A DNA stretch of 52,506 nt from Bradyrhizobium neotropicale (GCF_001641695.1 NZ_LSEF01000064.1:46780-99285), one strand, 5' to 3'. Positions 18,496-29,251 are shown, counted from the stretch's first letter. The notes: a model not told the origin generated them from the sequence alone. Numbers and translations are program-made.

Positions 18496-19473
18496 ATGAA
18501 TCGCCGCCAGTTTCTCGCCTCGAGCACCGCCCTCCTCGCGGTCCGCCCAAGTTTTGCCCAAGAGGGCCCGTTCCGGACAAAATATTTCCCGATCAGTCCC
18601 GGCATCGGCCTGCACGACCTCACGCCCGCCGCCGACGGCACCGTGTGGTTCACCGCGCAGGGCAAGGGCATGCTGGGCAGGCTCGATCCCAAGAGCGGCA
18701 CCTTCAAGACGGTCAGTCTCGGCCAGGGGGCCGCGCCGCATGGCGTCACGATCGGTCCCGATGGCGCTCCCTGGATCACCGAGGGCGGCCAGAATGCGAT
18801 CGCGCGCGTCGACCCAGGCGACCTCAAGGTCACGCTGTTCCGCCTGCCCGAGAAATTCGCCTACGCCAATCTCAACACCGGCGTGTTCGACAAGACCGGG
18901 ATCTACTGGTTCACCGGACAGTCCGGCTATTACGGCCGCCTCGCGCCGAAGTCGGGCGAGATGAGCGTGTTCAAGGCGCCGAAAGGCGTCGGCCCCTACG
19001 GGATCGCGGTGACCCCCAAGGGCGACATCTGGTACGCCTCCCTCGCCGGCAGCTATATTGCAAGGATCGATCCTGCGAGCGGCAATGCGGCTGTCGTCGA
19101 GCCGCCGACGCCGAACCAGGGGTCGCGGCGAGTCTGGTCGGATTCGAAAAGCCGGCTCTGGGTCAGCGAGTGGAACAGCGGGCATGTGTCGGTGCACGAT
19201 CCAGCCGATGGCTCCTGGAAGACTTGGAAGCTGCCGGGCGAGCGCCCCCGCGCCTACGCGGTCTATGTCGACGACAAGGACAAGGTCTGGCTGACCGACT
19301 TCTCGGCCAATGCGATCGTCCGGTTTGATCCTGTGACCGAGCAGTTCAACGTGTTCGCCAGCGACAAGGCGAATGCCAATGTCCGCCAGCTCGACGGACG
19401 GCCGGGCGAGCTCTGGGGCTGCGAATCCGGCAACGACCGGATCGTCATGATCCAGACGATCACCGCCGGTTGA
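18496..19473 (+). CDS. Exported Vgb/virginiamycin-B-lyase-like beta-propeller
   Basis: A 325-residue protein with a Tat-like signal (MNRRQFLASSTALLAVRPSFA) and repeating propeller blades of the form P-x-G-x-W-(F/I)-T-E/A-x-x-x-N-x-I-x-R-(I/V)-D-P, seen about six times. This is the streptogramin lyase fold. Most chromosomal members in Proteobacteria are not proven antibiotic lyases, so function stays open; a ligand-binding or lactonase-like periplasmic role is equally possible. Divergent from eno, with a 176-bp spacer between them. A palindrome that could terminate it follows 34 bp after the stop. Confidence 0.85.
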   Translation: MNRRQFLASSTALLAVRPSFAQEGPFRTKYFPISPGIGLHDLTPAADGTVWFTAQGKGMLGRLDPKSGTFKTVSLGQGAAPHGVTIGPDGAPWITEGGQNAIARVDPGDLKVTLFRLPEKFAYANLNTGVFDKTGIYWFTGQSGYYGRLAPKSGEMSVFKAPKGVGPYGIAVTPKGDIWYASLAGSYIARIDPASGNAAVVEPPTPNQGSRRVWSDSKSRLWVSEWNSGHVSVHDPADGSWKTWKLPGERPRAYAVYVDDKDKVWLTDFSANAIVRFDPVTEQFNVFASDKANANVRQLDGRPGELWGCESGNDRIVMIQTITAG

Positions 19474-19506
19474 CGGCGGCGGCATTTGCGTCCATCCCGG
19501 CATCCT

Positions 19507-19533
19507 CTAGAGCGCGATCTTATCGCGCTCTAG
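19507..19533 (+). terminator. Perfect palindrome with T-run after the Vgb-like gene
   Basis: CTAGAGCGCGAT / ATCGCGCTCTAG form a perfect 12-bp stem with a CTT loop, followed within two bases by CTTTTT. It would work as a Rho-independent terminator. The same palindrome is commonly attached to the GAGCATGATC repeat that follows, so it may be part of that mobile repeat, serving as a terminator by chance. Confidence 0.6.
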
Positions 19534-19545
19534 CTCTTTTTGATT

Positions 19546-19614
19546 GAGCATGATCTTTCGGAAAACCGGTGCCCACTTTGCGCTAACGCGGCCCTCCGGG
19601 TCCGGATCATGCTC
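19546..19614. repeat. GAGCATGATC intergenic repeat element
   Basis: Flanked by exact 10-bp inverted ends GAGCATGATC (19546-19555) and GATCATGCTC (19605-19614), with the internal GGAAAACCGGTGCCCACTTT that I recall from dispersed Bradyrhizobium and Rhodopseudomonas repeats. It ends only 15 bp before the queF start codon, so it makes up nearly all of that gene's 5' leader. No insertion sequence or coding capacity is seen inside. Confidence 0.8.
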
Positions 19615-19629
19615 CAAAGGATGCAGACG

Positions 19630-20082
19630 ATGGCGAAAAAATCCCTCCAGCTCGGCCGTGCGGTCGAATGGCCACACACACCGGAAGAAGCCCAGCTCGA
19701 CCGCGTGCCCAATCCGCAAAAGGGCACGGATTATCTGGTGCGGTTCACCGTGCCGGAATTCACCTCGCTCTGCCCGGTCACGGGCCAGCCGGATTTCGCG
19801 CATCTGATGATCGACTACGCACCGGGCCAATGGCTGCTGGAGTCGAAATCGCTGAAACTCTACATCGCAAGCTTCCGCAATCACGGCGCCTTCCACGAGG
19901 ATTGCACCGTGATGATCGGCAAGCGCATCGCCGCCGAGATCAAGCCGAAATGGTTGCGCATCGGCGGCTACTGGTATCCGCGCGGCGGCATCCCGATCGA
20001 CGTGTTCTGGCAGACCGGCCGCGTCCCGAAGGGCCTCTGGGTGCCGGAGCAAGGCGTGGCACCCTATCGCGGGCGGGGTTAG
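19630..20082 (+). CDS. queF: NADPH-dependent preQ0 reductase (7-cyano-7-deazaguanine reductase)
   Basis: Reduces preQ0 to preQ1 in queuosine biosynthesis. The 150-residue protein is the unimodular type: nucleophilic C48 and acid D55 in TSLCPVTGQPDFAH, and the ESKSLKLY substrate-binding motif near 84-91. Start at ATG 19630 gives the usual length and has AAAGG nine bases upstream; an alternative ATG at 19621 adds three residues. Directly preceded by a repeat element and followed 10 bp later by a binding-protein gene, which is probably co-transcribed. I see no preQ1 riboswitch aptamer upstream. Confidence 0.95.
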   Translation: MAKKSLQLGRAVEWPHTPEEAQLDRVPNPQKGTDYLVRFTVPEFTSLCPVTGQPDFAHLMIDYAPGQWLLESKSLKLYIASFRNHGAFHEDCTVMIGKRIAAEIKPKWLRIGGYWYPRGGIPIDVFWQTGRVPKGLWVPEQGVAPYRGRG

Positions 20083-20092
20083 CTGGAGACGA

Positions 20093-20896
20093 ATGACCAT
20101 GAAATCAATATCCGCAACATTCCGCGGCCTTGCTTTGGGCCTTCTAGGCGTGGTGTCGCTGGCCGGCGCGTCCGACGCAGCCGAGGTTCGGGTGATGATT
20201 TCGGGCGGACTGACGGCGGCCTATCAGGCACTCGTGCCGGAGTTCGAGAAGGCCACCGGCAACAAGGTGCTGACGTCGTTCGGACCATCGATGGGCACCA
20301 CCACCAATGCGATCCCGGTTCGGCTCGAGCGCGGCGAGCCGGTCGATGTCCTGATCATGGTGGGCTATGCACTCGCCGACCTCGCCAACAAGGGCAAGGT
20401 CGTTGCCGGCAGCCAGGTCGACCTGACCAGATCGCCGATCGGGATTGCCGTGAAATCGGGCGCGCCGAAGCCGGATATCAGTTCGGCCGAGGCGGTCAAG
20501 CGCGCGCTGCTTGCGGCAAAAACGATCGCCTATTCCGATAGCGCCAGCGGCGTCTACGTCTCGACCGAGATGTTTGAAAAGCTCGGCATAGCCGAAATCA
20601 TGAAGGACAAGGCGCGAAAGATTCCGGCAACTCCGGTCGGCGAGATCGTCGCTCGCGGCGAGGCCGAACTCGGCTTTCAGCAAATCAGCGAACTGAAGCC
20701 CGTCCAGGGCATCGATATCGTGGGACCGCTGCCGAATGAATTGCAGAAGATCACGGTCTTCTCAGCCGGGATCGCGACCGTTTCCAAAGAACCTGAAGCT
20801 GGTCGGGCCTTGATTAAGTTCCTCGCCTCCCCCGCCGCCCGCGACGCGATCATCTCGAGCGGTATGGAGCCGATCTCGGCTGGTGGAACGAAGTAA
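20093..20896 (+). CDS. Periplasmic substrate-binding protein, ModA-like
   Basis: A 267-residue exported protein with a signal peptide ending near DAAEVRV (about residue 30). The body resembles ModA/extracellular binding proteins of type II fold: FEKATGNKVLTSFGPSMG, DVLIMVGYALADLANKGKV, and IAYSDSASGVYVS. ModA binds molybdate or tungstate, but this subgroup lacks adjacent modB and modC and is common as an orphan, so ligand and function are unproven. A second possible start is the ATG at 20099. It lies 10 bp after queF and converges with the GNAT gene. Confidence 0.8.
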   Translation: MTMKSISATFRGLALGLLGVVSLAGASDAAEVRVMISGGLTAAYQALVPEFEKATGNKVLTSFGPSMGTTTNAIPVRLERGEPVDVLIMVGYALADLANKGKVVAGSQVDLTRSPIGIAVKSGAPKPDISSAEAVKRALLAAKTIAYSDSASGVYVSTEMFEKLGIAEIMKDKARKIPATPVGEIVARGEAELGFQQISELKPVQGIDIVGPLPNELQKITVFSAGIATVSKEPEAGRALIKFLASPAARDAIISSGMEPISAGGTK

Positions 20897-20921
20897 CGGC
20901 GACCATGCTCGTCACGCGATA

Positions 20922-21416
20922 CTACGACAAGCTGGCGGCAAGGTAGCGCACGGTTTTCGAGCCATCTTCGATGGCTGCTCTTCCAACTTCGGCAAATCCA
21001 AGAGCTGCATGAAATCTGTCCGATACCGGGTTCGGCGGATCGAGGTTCACCTCGCAAACGACGCGGCTATGCCCAAGCTCCACCGCCCGCTTCAACAGAT
21101 GGGCGTAGAGCAAGCGGCCCATACCACGGCGTCGATGCTCCTCGGCAACGATAACCCGATCAACATACAGAAATTTGTCGAACCGATCGCGAAACCAAAG
21201 GAAGTGACCACCGTCGTAACAGTCGGATTGCTCAAATGCCAGTAGAAGTGCGGCGGCGGGTCGAACGACCAGCGCCAGTCTTGCGCAGCCGATCAATTGG
21301 TCTAACCGCTCCGGCGTGAGCAATGAAGTCTCTCGTGCGCTCGCATTGTTCAGGCGCAGTAGCGCATCTCTCCCCGACACGCCGTGAAGGCCTTCGATCT
21401 CAAATCCTTCCGACAT
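20922..21416 (-). CDS. GNAT-family N-acetyltransferase
   Basis: 164 residues with the acetyl-CoA-binding motif A (VIVAEEHRRRGMGRLLYAHLLKRA) followed by CEVNLDPPNPVSDRFHAALGFAEVG, both diagnostic of the GNAT fold. Substrate unknown. The gene converges with the ModA-like gene, with 25 bp between stops, and lies 24 bp downstream of the MFS gene on the same strand, so it may be the last gene of the kdsA-MFS-GNAT series. Confidence 0.85.
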   Translation of the reverse strand: MSEGFEIEGLHGVSGRDALLRLNNASARETSLLTPERLDQLIGCARLALVVRPAAALLLAFEQSDCYDGGHFLWFRDRFDKFLYVDRVIVAEEHRRRGMGRLLYAHLLKRAVELGHSRVVCEVNLDPPNPVSDRFHAALGFAEVGRAAIEDGSKTVRYLAASLS

Positions 21417-21440
21417 TGGTACTTTCGAACCCTCGGCTGT

Positions 21441-22652
21441 TCAAACGCGCGCGTCGGACGGTGCACGCGGCTTGAGCAGACTGGCGCAGACGAGGCCAAG
21501 CACCACCATGATCACCGCGCTCGCGACCAGGGTCGGCGCCTTGCCGGCATGAGCAAGGCCGCCCCCATAGGCGAGCGGGCCGATGGTCTGCCCCATGAAG
21601 AAGAAAAACGAGTGCAGCGACATCGCTGTCGCCCGCGCCTCGACCGACAACTCGCTGGCAAACACCTGCAAGCAGCCATGGATCATGTAGAAACCCCAGC
21701 CCATCAGCAGCATGATGACGAATTGCAGCTTCCAGCCAGGACCAAGAGCGAGCAAGGCGAGTTGGAGCGCGACGAGGCTGGCTCCCGCGATCATCATGCC
21801 CTTGACGCCGAGCAGCGGCAGGAAGCGCGATACCGTGAAAGTATAGAACAGCCCGCCGACTGCAAACCCTGCGATCACGATACCGGCGATCGACAGCGAG
21901 GTCTCGCCGAGATCGAACAGCAAGGCGGCGATGAAGGGAAACAGGCCGAACACGCAGCAGCCCTCGACGAATACGGCCGAGTAGCAATAGCGCGCGTTGG
22001 GATTGGCGAGGATGGTGCGGTAGCCCTGCCGCAACGTCTTCAGGTCGGTCTTGGGCGGCGCAGTCAGCGCGGTACCGCGAAAGCCCGCCGCGACTGCGAC
22101 GGCCGCGATCAGGCCGAGCGCACCGATGATCACAAGGACGCCGCGCCAACCGATGAGATCGCCGATGATGCCGGCGGCAGTCGCGCCGAGCAGATTGCCG
22201 GTCATCGAACCCGCCAACGTGCGCCCGATCGCGACCTGCCGCTTAGCCGGCGCGACAAGGTCGGCGGTCAGGCCGAGCGCAACCGGAAACACGCCGCCCG
22301 CGGCAATGCCGGCTAGGATGCGGCTCGCGAACAGGCCCGAGAAGGAGGTGGAGAGCGCGCCCAGAATGCAGGCAACGCCGAGCAGCGCCAGGCACATCGT
22401 CATCAGCCGCGCCTTGCCGAACAGATCGGCTGCCGCGCCGATCACCGGCTGAATCAGCGCGTAGATCAGGGCATAGCCGGCGGCGATGCTCGCGGCCGTG
22501 GTGATGCTGATCGCAAATTCCTCCGCAATATGCGGCAGCACGGGATCGAGCGCACGCGTCGACAGCGCGGCCGAGAAGCTGGCGAGCGCGATGATATTGA
22601 TCGCGGGCGGAAACTTCTGGTCGGACGGCGGCCTGGCCACAGGCTCATGCAT
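21441..22652 (-). CDS. Major facilitator superfamily transporter
   Basis: 403 residues with about 12 hydrophobic segments. It shows the cytoplasmic loop 2-3 motif region (GAAADLFGKARLMT) and symmetrical halves typical of drug or metabolite MFS exporters (DHA1-like). Its ATG overlaps the stop of kdsA in a TAATG arrangement, which indicates translational coupling to kdsA. Substrate unknown. Confidence 0.88.
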   Translation of the reverse strand: MHEPVARPPSDQKFPPAINIIALASFSAALSTRALDPVLPHIAEEFAISITTAASIAAGYALIYALIQPVIGAAADLFGKARLMTMCLALLGVACILGALSTSFSGLFASRILAGIAAGGVFPVALGLTADLVAPAKRQVAIGRTLAGSMTGNLLGATAAGIIGDLIGWRGVLVIIGALGLIAAVAVAAGFRGTALTAPPKTDLKTLRQGYRTILANPNARYCYSAVFVEGCCVFGLFPFIAALLFDLGETSLSIAGIVIAGFAVGGLFYTFTVSRFLPLLGVKGMMIAGASLVALQLALLALGPGWKLQFVIMLLMGWGFYMIHGCLQVFASELSVEARATAMSLHSFFFFMGQTIGPLAYGGGLAHAGKAPTLVASAVIMVVLGLVCASLLKPRAPSDARV

Positions 22653-23503
22653 TAGCGCGCTGGGCCCTTTGCGATCGCGTCAAACGCCATCAGCGTGCGG
22701 ATCAGGCCTTCGAACTCGCGCAGCGGCACCATGTTGGGCCCGTCCGAAGGCGCGTGGTCGGGATCGGGATGGGTCTCGATGAAGACGCCGGCGACGCCGA
22801 CCGCCACCGCTGCGCGCGCCAACACCGGCACGAATTCGCGTTCGCCGCCCGACGAGGTTCCCTTCCCGCCCGGCTGCTGCACCGAATGGGTGGCGTCGAA
22901 GATCACCGGCGCACCGGTTGTGCGCGCCAGGATCGGCAGCGCGCGCATGTCGGAGACGAGCGTGTTGTAGCCGAAGGATGCGCCGCGCTCGGTGACGAGC
23001 ACGTTGGGATTGTTTGCGCTCGTGATCTTGGTCACGACATTGGCCATGTCCCAAGGCGCTAGGAACTGGCCCTTCTTGACGTTGACGACCTTGCCGGTCG
23101 CGGCGGCGGCAAGGAGAAGATCGGTCTGCCGGCACAGGAAGGCCGGGATCTGCAGAATGTCGACCGCCTGCGCGACCTCGGCGCATTGCGTGGCCTCGTG
23201 CACATCGGTCAGCACCGGCAGGCCGAGCGAAGAACGGATCTCGGCGAAGATCGGCAGCGACTGTGCAAGCCCGAGGCCGCGCGCAGCGGATGCGCTGGTG
23301 CGGTTGGCCTTGTCGAAGGAGGTCTTGTAGACGAGGCCGGCCTTCAGCCGCGCGGCGACCTCCTTCAACGCAGAGGCCACTTCGAGCGCGTGCTGTCGAC
23401 TTTCGAGCTGGCACGGCCCGGCAATGATCGAGATCGGCAGATCATTGCCGAATTTGACCGTGCCAATGCTGACGACCGGCGCTGCTGACGTTGAAGAGCT
23501 CAA
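22652..23503 (-). CDS. kdsA: 3-deoxy-8-phosphooctulonate (KDO-8-phosphate) synthase
   Basis: Condenses phosphoenolpyruvate with arabinose-5-phosphate in lipopolysaccharide inner-core synthesis. Characteristic segments are PISIIAGPCQLESRQHALE, KTSFDKANRTS, TDVHEATQC, QIPAFLCRQTDL, NVKKGQFLAPWDM, FDATHSVQQPGG and FIETHPDPDHAPSDGPNM. A TTG start at 23503 gives 283 residues, the family's usual length, with GAGGGG about eight bases upstream; an in-frame ATG 54 bp further upstream would add an unconserved extension. The stop overlaps the MFS start. Confidence 0.95.
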   Translation of the reverse strand: MSSSTSAAPVVSIGTVKFGNDLPISIIAGPCQLESRQHALEVASALKEVAARLKAGLVYKTSFDKANRTSASAARGLGLAQSLPIFAEIRSSLGLPVLTDVHEATQCAEVAQAVDILQIPAFLCRQTDLLLAAAATGKVVNVKKGQFLAPWDMANVVTKITSANNPNVLVTERGASFGYNTLVSDMRALPILARTTGAPVIFDATHSVQQPGGKGTSSGGEREFVPVLARAAVAVGVAGVFIETHPDPDHAPSDGPNMVPLREFEGLIRTLMAFDAIAKGPAR

Positions 23504-23626
23504 GGCGAATTTCCCCTCGTTTCGGCGCGACCATAGCGGCGATGAGGGTCCGATCAACCCTATTCGGCCCCGAGCCGGTCGAATATCAGGGTTGCGCCCG
23601 GGCTGCGCGCGCCGGCAGGCCCGAGG

Positions 23627-23953
23627 TCACTTCACCGTCGAGAAGGCGGTCGGCGTCAGGAGCTGGCTGACAATGTTAGCGACGATCTGGCCGTCCGCTT
23701 CCGATTTTGCCCGCGCATCGAGCCAGTCCGGATCGGTCATGAACGCGCCCCACTTCTTCTCGCGCTCGGCCAGCGACTCCCAGGCCAGGAAATAGGTCAA
23801 TTCCTGATTGGATTCGCCGATCAGCGTGGTGAAGAAGCCGGCCTGGCGGATGCCGTGCTTTTCCCACAGCTTCAGCGTGACCGTCTCGAACCGCTTGAGC
23901 AGCGCCGGCAGGCGGCCGGGCACGCAGCGATACTGACGCATTTCATAGATCAT
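23627..23953 (-). CDS. NIPSNAP-family protein
   Basis: A 108-residue ferredoxin-like-fold protein beginning MIYEMRQYRCVPGRLPALLKRFE, with LIGESNQELTYFLAWESLAEREKKW, as in NIPSNAP proteins. These are dimeric alpha/beta-barrel-type proteins without an agreed biochemical role in bacteria. ATG 23953 is chosen because GGGAGGA lies seven bases upstream; the frame extends upstream without conservation. It lies between kdsA and the divergent response regulator. Confidence 0.85.
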   Translation of the reverse strand: MIYEMRQYRCVPGRLPALLKRFETVTLKLWEKHGIRQAGFFTTLIGESNQELTYFLAWESLAEREKKWGAFMTDPDWLDARAKSEADGQIVANIVSQLLTPTAFSTVK

Positions 23954-24088
23954 TCTGGTTCCTCCCTGATCAGGTCCGGCGGTTATAACGGCCGGCCATG
24001 TCGCTGTCTTGAGCCCCATCCGGCCGCCCCGGCGGCGTTCCGCGCATGGCTGGCGGCCCGCTGCGGTGACTTCGTCGCAGCCAGTTCC

Positions 24089-24106
24089 CGCAATGCTGCC
24101 GCAATG
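24089..24106 (+). promoter_or_regulatory. CGCAATG direct repeat before the response regulator gene
   Basis: CGCAATGCTGCCGCAATG: two identical heptamers with 11-bp periodicity, 44 bp before the ATG of the response regulator. Tandem direct heptamers one helical turn apart are the standard binding geometry of OmpR/PhoB-family regulators. A copy differing at one spacer base occurs at 26214-26231. Confidence 0.65.
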
Positions 24107-24150
24107 ATAGGGCCGCTAGAACGGCTCGGTTGAGGTTGAGGTGCCGGATC

Positions 24151-24825
24151 ATGCGGATTTTGCTCGTCGAGGATGAAGCGGAGATGGCCGGCGCGCTGGC
24201 GTCGGCGCTAACGCGCTACGACATGGTGGTGGACCATGTGCCGACGCTGGCCGAAGCGGAAGAAGCGATTTCCGCCGACGTCCACGCCGCCGTCCTGCTC
24301 GACCGCCAGCTCCCCGACGGCGACGGCCTTGCGTTGATCCCGAAGTTGAGGGCGCGCGCAGACGGCGTGCCCATCATCGTCCTGACCGCCCGCGGCGAGC
24401 TCGCCGACCGCGTCGCCGGGCTCGACAGCGGTGCTGATGATTATCTGGCAAAGCCGTTCGCGGTCGAGGAATTGCTGGCGCGCTTGCGCGCCGTGCTGCG
24501 GAGGCCCGCGGGTCTCACGCCGGACGTCATCCGGGCAGGCCGCCTCGCCTTCGATGTCGGCCATCGCGAGGCTAGCATCGATGGCTGCCCGTTCGAGCTG
24601 CCGCGCCGCGAGCTTCTGGTGCTCGAAGCCCTGATCCGCCGCATGGGCCGCACCGTGCTGCGTTCGGCGCTGGAAGAGGCCGTCTACAATTTTGACGACG
24701 AGATCCAGTCGAACGCGCTGGACACCCATGTGTCACGGCTGCGCCGCAAGCTCGCCGAGGCCGACGCGGGCGTCGAGATTCACGGCATCCGCGGGGTCGG
24801 CTATCTCCTGAAGAAGCTGCCGTGA
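24151..24825 (+). CDS. OmpR/PhoB-family response regulator
   Basis: 224 residues: a receiver domain (1-115) with acidic pocket E7-D8, phospho-acceptor D51, and K101 in LAKPF, followed by a winged-helix DNA-binding domain (about 130-222, ending RGVGYLLKKLP). ATG 24151 begins at the first beta strand (MRILLVEDE). The stop overlaps the GTG of the histidine kinase gene by four bases. The domain order and gene pairing resemble PmrA/QseB/TctD-type regulators. Likely targets are its own promoter and that of the methyltransferase gene, since both carry the same direct repeat. Confidence 0.93.
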   Translation: MRILLVEDEAEMAGALASALTRYDMVVDHVPTLAEAEEAISADVHAAVLLDRQLPDGDGLALIPKLRARADGVPIIVLTARGELADRVAGLDSGADDYLAKPFAVEELLARLRAVLRRPAGLTPDVIRAGRLAFDVGHREASIDGCPFELPRRELLVLEALIRRMGRTVLRSALEEAVYNFDDEIQSNALDTHVSRLRRKLAEADAGVEIHGIRGVGYLLKKLP

Positions 24826-26198
24826 GCAAGCACGCTGATCCCTATTGCCTGCGCTCGCGGTTGAGCTGGCGCCTCCTCTCGCTCCAGGCCGCGCTGCTGG
24901 TTGCGCTGGTTATGGTCGTCATCCTGGCGCTGTGCGCGTCAGGATTCGTGCTCGCCGAACGGGACGAAGATCGCGTCATCGACGTCGTCCAGCATGCGCT
25001 CGTGCGCGATACGCAGGGCGGCCTGATCCTGCGCTCGACGGCAGAGCTGAAACAGTTGCGCACGGGGACGCCCGACCTCTGGTTCCTGGTCCGGGACAGG
25101 CAGGGCCATTCGCTCAGTGAGGGCGCCGTGCCGGCCGAATTCGCCGCAATCGGCGGCGCGCTCGACCAGATCAGCCAGGCGCGGCTCGGCTGGCAGCTTT
25201 TCGAGGACGATCCGCGCAAAGCTCCGGCGCGGCTGAAGCGCGTCGACACCGATGCCGGCAACGTGCAGATCATCACGGCGACGCAAGGCAGGCTCACCGG
25301 CGCCAAGGCCGTGCTCACGACCTCGCTGATGTTCCTCGGCATCGCCCTACCCGGTCTGCTTTTGATGGGAACAGCGACGCTCATCGCAACCCCGATGATC
25401 GTGCGGCGCGCCTTCAAGGGACTGGACACGACGGCAGACCAGGCGCGGCGCATCGACATCCATCAGCGGGGCGCGCGGCTCTCGGTGGACCACATCCCGC
25501 TGGAGGTCGTGCCGCTCGTGACCGCGGTCAATGACGCGCTGGCGCGGCTCGACGAGGGCTATGCCCGCCACAAGCGTTTCGTCGCCGATGCCGCACATGA
25601 GCTGCGCACCCCGATCGCGATCCTCACTACGCGGCTGGAATCGCTGCCGCCGGGACCAGCAAAGATCCGCCTGCTCGAAGATGCCGCGCGGCTCGCCACG
25701 CTCGCGGAGCAGCTGCTGGACATTCAGCGGCTCGACCGCTGCGGGCATCCATTCGCGCGCGTCGACCTCGTCGCGATCGCCCAGGGCGTCGCCGCCGAGC
25801 TCGCGCCGCTGGCGATCGCCGCAGGCTACGAACTGGCTCTCGACGCACCTGAGACACCGATCGAGACGCTCGGCGACACGGCAGCATTGGAGCGCGCGCT
25901 GACCAACCTCGTGCAGAACGCCATCCAGCACGGGCCGCGCCGTGGCACGATCGGCATCCGCGTCAGCAAGCCCGCATGCATCGAGGTCACCGATGAGGGC
26001 GCGGGCATTCCGCCCGATCAACGCGAGATGATCTTCGAGCCGTTCTATCGACTGACGCCGCTCGACCGCGGCGCCGGCCTCGGCCTCAACATGGTTCGCG
26101 AGATCGTGCTGCTGCATCGCGGCCACGTCTCGGTGCTGGACGGAGCGAATGGCGGCGCCTGCTTCAAGATCACCCTGCCGCCGATCCGCGTGAGTTGA
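24822..26198 (+). CDS. Membrane sensor histidine kinase
   Basis: 458 residues starting at a GTG that overlaps the regulator stop (GTGA). It has a first membrane segment (about 17-44), a periplasmic sensor region of about 120 residues, a second membrane segment (about 163-193), a HAMP-like linker, the HisKA phospho-acceptor H259 in ADAAHELRTPIAIL, and a GHKL ATPase domain (N box LVQNAIQHG, DEGAGIPPDQREMIFEPFYR, GAGLGLNMVREIV). The architecture fits QseC/PmrB-type kinases. The signal is unknown; proximity to a phospholipid methyltransferase gene suggests envelope sensing, which is inference. Confidence 0.93.
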   Translation: MSKHADPYCLRSRLSWRLLSLQAALLVALVMVVILALCASGFVLAERDEDRVIDVVQHALVRDTQGGLILRSTAELKQLRTGTPDLWFLVRDRQGHSLSEGAVPAEFAAIGGALDQISQARLGWQLFEDDPRKAPARLKRVDTDAGNVQIITATQGRLTGAKAVLTTSLMFLGIALPGLLLMGTATLIATPMIVRRAFKGLDTTADQARRIDIHQRGARLSVDHIPLEVVPLVTAVNDALARLDEGYARHKRFVADAAHELRTPIAILTTRLESLPPGPAKIRLLEDAARLATLAEQLLDIQRLDRCGHPFARVDLVAIAQGVAAELAPLAIAAGYELALDAPETPIETLGDTAALERALTNLVQNAIQHGPRRGTIGIRVSKPACIEVTDEGAGIPPDQREMIFEPFYRLTPLDRGAGLGLNMVREIVLLHRGHVSVLDGANGGACFKITLPPIRVS

Positions 26199-26213
26199 TT
26201 TTAGTCCGCATCG

Positions 26214-26231
26214 CGCAATGCTGTCGCAATG
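26214..26231 (+). promoter_or_regulatory. CGCAATG direct repeat before the methyltransferase gene
   Basis: CGCAATGCTGTCGCAATG, differing from 24089-24106 only in the spacer (CTGT against CTGC). It lies 69 bp before the ATG of the COG3963-type methyltransferase gene and just after the kinase gene. This repetition in the only two leader regions of the gene group argues for a shared OmpR-type regulator. Confidence 0.65.
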
Positions 26232-26926
26232 CACCCCCGCGACATTGCAAGCGCCTCACCTCTGATTTGCGAGGCACAAAGCAAAAATGCCGGAGTGCGC
26301 ATGCCCAATGATTTCCTCTCCTTCTTCCTCGCCTGGATGTCGTCTCCGCGTCGGGTCGGCGCGATCGCGCCTTCGGGCGCAGCGCTCGCCGATCTCATCA
26401 CGCGGGAAATCACCGCATCGACAGGCCCGATCCTCGAGCTCGGCCCCGGCACCGGCGCGTTCACCTACAAGCTCTTGAAGCGCGGCGTCCGCCAGGAAGA
26501 CCTCACGCTCGTCGAATTCGGCTCCGACTTCATGAAGCTGCTGCAAGTGCGCTTTCCCGGCGCGCGCGTGCTGTGGATGGATGCAGCGCGGCTCGCGGCG
26601 CATCGTCTCTATGATGGAGCGCCGGTCGGCGCCGTCGTCAGCGGATTGCCGCTGCTCAACATGTCGACGCGCAAGGTCGTTTCGATCGTCGGCGGCGCGT
26701 TCAGCTACATCCGCCCCGGCGGTGCCTTCTACCAGTTCACCTATGGCATGAGCTGCCCGGTGCCGCGGCCCGTGTTGGACCGGCTGGGCCTGCGCGCCAA
26801 GCTGGTGGATCGTGCGGTCATGAACGTGCCGCCCGCCGCCGTCTACAGACTGACGCGGCGGCCGCAGATGAAGCTTATCACCGGATCGCTCGCGCCCGAC
26901 GCGTCAACGCCGGTCGCGCCGGGACG

Positions 26927-28558
<1,632 letters not shown>

Positions 28559-28724
28559 GGGACTTAACCTTTAATCTCCCGAATACGATTCGCCAAAGCG
28601 ATTCGTCTTCCGCCCCAAAGATTCTGCGGGCCTGTGGGTGAGCCAAAACGAAGAGTGGTGACAGTGCCTTGATGGGGATTGTTGATGCAGGACGGTAGCC
28701 GTCGCCCCGCATGGCCCCCCTGCT

Positions 28725-29111
28725 TTATTGCGACCGCGGCACCTGCGGGCCGGCGGGCGCCTGGTTCTGCTGCTGCTCGTCAGCCTTCTTCAGCGTATCC
28801 AGGATACCGCCCGAGGTCGGCGGGGCGATCGGCGCGCCTCCGGCCGGCTGCGTCTGCGACGCGGGCTGGCCTATGATGGACGACGGCTTGCGGTCGTAGC
28901 CCGCATACCAGGACAGGAACAGGCTGGTGAGGAAGAAGCCGACCGCCAGGATCGCGGTCGTCCGCGTCAAAAGATTCGCGGTGCCGCGGCTCGACATGAA
29001 GCCCGCGCCGCCACCCATGCCGAGGCCGCCGCCTTCCGACTTCTGAAGCAGGACGGCGCCGATCATCACGGCGACGATCATGAGGTGGATGACGATGACA
29101 ACAGTCTGCAT
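28725..29111 (-). CDS. secG: Preprotein translocase subunit SecG
   Basis: 128 residues with two membrane segments (about 2-20 and 52-70), the connecting loop LLQKSEGGGLGMGGGAGFMSSRGTANLLTR that is diagnostic of SecG, and a long Ala/Pro/Gln-rich C-terminal tail common in rhizobia. SecG assists SecYEG-dependent export. It lies between pyrG and tpiA, as in related genomes. The 140-bp gap before tpiA contains no gene I can support. Confidence 0.95.
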   Translation of the reverse strand: MQTVVIVIHLMIVAVMIGAVLLQKSEGGGLGMGGGAGFMSSRGTANLLTRTTAILAVGFFLTSLFLSWYAGYDRKPSSIIGQPASQTQPAGGAPIAPPTSGGILDTLKKADEQQQNQAPAGPQVPRSQ

Positions 29112-29251
29112 TGTACCCTTCCGTCACAAGCCGACAGCGCCGAGATCGGCGGCCCATCGCGCTTCGCGGGTTTTCCTGAAGTTGCGCGGTGTTACACGAT
29201 CGGAACGGGCATTGCCACCCCCGATCGGTCCGGATCGCGCTTCGCCTTTAG

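Noticed and set aside
19534..19629. preQ1 riboswitch upstream of queF
   Set aside because: The leader is a dispersed repeat element; no preQ1 aptamer stem and A-rich tail are seen.
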